From positions 11,231,280 through 11,295,279 of the forward strand of contig JAKZAP010000006.1 in the NCBI GenBank assembly GCA_023053575.1: a stretch of 64,000 nt of DNA. Reading direction: 5' to 3'. The notes under the pieces are model-generated. The model was given only the letters and a program-made list of their open reading frames with translations. It was not told the origin of the DNA and did not search any database. Every line of letters starts with the position of its first letter. The first letter of the stretch is position 1. Source of the stretch: Branchinecta lynchi (Eukaryota > Arthropoda > Branchiopoda > Anostraca > Branchinectidae). Of the stretch, positions 61,027 through 64,000 are shown piece by piece. Made by a program: the position numbers and the translations under genes.

Positions 61027-62501
61027 ATGGCACTTGCAGCTCCGCTCAAGTGCCATATACCGATCACTTTTCGGTCTGTCAGTCCGTCGGTCTGTCAGTC
61101 CGTCGGTCTGTCGGTCGGTCTGTCAGGCCACCCATCTCGAGGGTACTTCCAGAAGTGCTAGGACGATGAAACTTGGAAGGCATATCAGGGACCTGACCAA
61201 ACTAACTTGGAGATAGTCACTTCCCCGATTCGACCACCGTGGGGGAGTGGAGGGAGGGGGAATCCAGAATATTGACATATTTTTAATTTTTTAACGGGGA
61301 ATCGGATCTCAATGAAACTTGACATTTCGAATGAACTCCTGTCTCAGGTATCACACTTCAATCCGATTTTCGGCTGATCCGGGAGTCCGGAAATTAGGAA
61401 CAAGTGTAGCAAAAGGGGAGCAAAAGGAAAATGTCCAAATTTGGTAACGATCCGACGTCCTCTCTCATGTTAGCCCAAGACGCTAGAGCACACGGCCATC
61501 GTGGCTTGTATCTAGAACCGAATGAAGAAACATGTGCAGTACGAAACAGGTACAGCAGGGAATCAGGCACAGCGAAAGGGTTAAGGATTTTGGCAACAAA
61601 TGCTTTTGATTGTTTTCTGACTTTCTTGGTATAGATTATCAGTTTCGGATGCTCATGATCTTGTAACCATGAGTCAGAGTTTAGTTGAGAAACTAGTAAC
61701 ATACATAAGTTTGGAAAGGGTAATAGGACATGCATGAAACTTGACAAGTGTCAAGAAAAAGTGCCTCAGATGTTCAGTTTCAAATCGAACCGGATCCGAT
61801 AACTGGTGCGGGGGACCTGGAGGGGGAATTCGGAAATTTCGTTGATCGCGAATTTAGGTACTTCCAGATGTACTAGGACGACGAAACTTGGCTTGGACGT
61901 TGGAGACTTGACAAGATTGGCCTAGAAACTGTCACTTCTCAGATCCGACCATCCCTTAAATTACTAATCCTAACCGCAAAGTACAAAAAAAATACTTTTA
62001 ATCAAAATATACATTTTCATGATCCCATGAGCCTATGATCATTTTTGTCTTAAGGGTTTTCCTCAAAACTCAATTTTTAGCGCCCTTAAAGTGCGTATGT
62101 TAATCGAAAAGTGAAAAAATACTTTTGACCAAACGATATACATCTATGGTCCCCAAGGGCCCATGATCATTTGTCTCAAGGGTTTGCTTACAAGTTAATT
62201 CCTTGAAGTACAGACTATAATTTTGAGCAAAATATACACTTTCATGAACCCGATGAGCTTATCATCATTTGCGCTTGAAGAATGTGTTCGTTACAGATGA
62301 ATCTCTAGTGCCCATAAAGTGCGTATCATCATAGCCAAATGCAAAAACAAAACAGTTTTTACGAACTATACATGCTCGTGATTTACAAGGACGTATGATC
62401 ATTGTTATCTGAAGGGTTTTGCTTACAAATGATTACAGCCACGAATTGACGAACTCCTACTTTCATCCTCTGACCCAGCCTTGCAAGGGCCATATGAGCT
62501 T
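61027..62501 (+). mobile_element. TIR element with ATGGC.CTTGCA ends, full copy
   Basis: Left atggcacttgcagc, right ttgcaagggccat. Left part has a (GTCTGTCAGTCCGTCG)n run (61075-61125) and the word gatgaaacttgg. The right part (61990-62440) has about four diverged units of 120-130 bp, each with catg-tcatgatcc, gatcattt and aagggtttt. No protein is recognisable. Confidence 0.65.
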
Positions 62502-63084
62502 CCTACTCCGCTTCTTAGATCCAGCGGGTCATAAATAAATTTTTTAAGACAATAAATGGGTTTATTCCAACCAAAAACAAGAACTCTTCAATATCTATGT
62601 TACCTTACCGAGGTACCTTACATATTTCCATTATATCACTAAACACGGTCATAACGTAGGTTTTCTGATAATCTTGATAAGAGATCTGTAACCTAGTTTT
62701 AAACTTTACCAAAGTTCTTTTATGTGAGAAGATCGAAGTTGTAACACGTAGGAAGAGTCACCAAAATAAACCGTACGCACGCCAGACGAAGGCCCCATGA
62801 ATTTGTTATCATCAAGGGCCGAATCAGGGGTTCTTCCTTCCACCGCAATAACGGTTTATAAACACCAGTACTGTGCGAGACCAATACTATGTCGTACAAC
62901 ACCCTTCCCCGACTCCGGCTACTCAATTGGGTCTGATGACTCTGATGTTACGCCAGCGCCACAAGCGGACAAGTCTCTGTGTGCCCCTCTTCGCCTCATC
63001 ATCAGAATCCGTTACATAGGGGTAGTAAAATAGATCCATAAGAGATTTTTTTTTTTTTATTATTAATGTTTTGTTTCGAGGGTA

Positions 63085-63174
63085 AATTAGTCCCTTACAG
63101 GTTCGCCTCTGGGCATTGAAGATTCCATTTTTTTAATAAACCCTTCATTCATTAAAAAAAAAAAAAAAAAAAAA
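63085..63174 (+). mobile_element. Retroposon 3' end with poly(A)
   Basis: ttagtcccttacaggttcgc and cctctgggca match 59853-59938. An AATAAA at 63135-63140 precedes a 21-A run at 63154-63174, as in a + strand retroposed transcript. Confidence 0.5.
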
Positions 63175-63286
63175 TCGAAGGGTAGTGCAAAACTCTTATC
63201 GCGAGGGAGGTTCGCACCTTTGGAGACTAAGTACCAAACAGCGTGGGGAACTGGGATATGGTGATCTCCGACCCGAAGCAACTCTA

Positions 63287-63834
63287 CACTGTCAGAAGTT
63301 TGATCACAGTTAACACATGTTTGCGCATCCTTGCGTTAAACGTAATGGGAATATATCCGTTATGACCCTTTTAAGTGTTATGTTTCGAGACAAAACCTCT
63401 GTTATGATCATTTTCGGTGTCAAATTTCGACAAAATATAACATTAAAAGGGTCATAACAGATATATTTTCGCAGCATAAGGATGCGCAAATGTGAGGGAA
63501 GATGTGGTTCATTTGAAAAGGTACGCGTTACGAGTTGGATGAGTTGAGGCACGAGGTTTTTGGCGTGAGAGTATATGATGAGGAATGGATGGTGAGGAAG
63601 ATGAAGAGTGACGGCTTTGCGGTGATAAAGAGTTTGGGAAGATTCCTGAAGATGGCAATAAGGCATCGCGAGAATTTCATGTAGGGATTGTTTACTTATT
63701 GTTTATGTATCGGAGTTCACCATTTGGTTTGTTGTTGTTATTCGTTGCATACTTGTGTTGCTATGGCCACCGGGCTCTTTTGCAACAAATATATCATATA
63801 TCATGTGTTATCTGTTATCAAACTTCTTACAGTG
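63287..63834. mobile_element. CACTGTCAGAAG MITE with nested palindrome, copy D
   Basis: Left cactgtcagaagtttgatc, right tatcaaacttcttacagtg, flanked by TA (63285-63286, 63835-63836). The left half holds its own inverted repeat: tgcgcatccttgcg and tatgacccttttaa at 63325-63375 against ttaaaagggtcata and aaggatgcgca at 63441-63490. Confidence 0.8.
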
Positions 63835-64000
63835 TACTATTGTGCTCTTCTGAATTCTCACGTATCTGCAACATTCAACACATTAGCTCCAAGGAGCTAG
63901 ACTACGGTTACAAGAGCCTTCTCAACGTTTACGGAAGAAGACTTTTGCTCGCCGCATCTGCTGAGCGACAGAGGTTCTTATCGTTATCTCTTCTTGGTCA

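Overview
The window is nuclear DNA from an invertebrate animal. It is AT-rich, has spliced genes and is densely packed with small transposons. It holds one recognisable host gene, a complete RUNX-family (Runt-domain) transcription factor on the + strand at 35840-47433. It has five coding exons that join in frame into a 368-residue protein running from a Kozak-context ATG to the C-terminal VWRPY Groucho/TLE-recruitment motif. VWRPY is known from eumetazoans and homoscleromorph sponges, which fits a cnidarian or another invertebrate. I cannot name the species from sequence alone; the abundance of short hAT, Harbinger and TA-target MITEs would suit an anthozoan, but that is a guess.

Layout. 1-32 kb has no supported host gene. 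It is a mosaic of nested repeats: a dispersed family with a core of about 135-bp tandem units, two related non-autonomous hAT elements (one interrupting a tandem-core copy, the other interrupted by one), fold-back elements including a perfect 127-bp inverted repeat, small C/G-tract MITEs with 8-bp target-site duplications, and a Harbinger-like element nested in another (29.85-31.83 kb). 32.25-34.86 kb is a decayed non-LTR retrotransposon (reverse transcriptase on the - strand) split by a tandem-core element. 35.8-47.4 kb is the RUNX gene, with short introns around the Runt domain and a 7.3-kb third intron filled with repeats. 47.5-64 kb is again repeats without a recognised gene.

The RUNX model is well supported: every junction has GT..AG ends, all four introns are phase 1, and the DNA-contact residues of the Runt fold are present. 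Two differences from vertebrate RUNX1 stand out: Trp in place of the CBF-beta-contacting Tyr, and Ser in place of one redox cysteine. Exon 4 also reads on without a stop for about 130 codons into intron 4, so intron retention would give a protein lacking VWRPY.

Relative insertion order can be read from the nesting. Fold-back element: older than hAT copy 2. hAT copy 2: older than the tandem-core copy inside it. LINE: older than the tandem-core copy inside it. Outer Harbinger: older than the inner one. No computation was run; repeat-family names rest on terminal motifs and target-site duplications read by eye.
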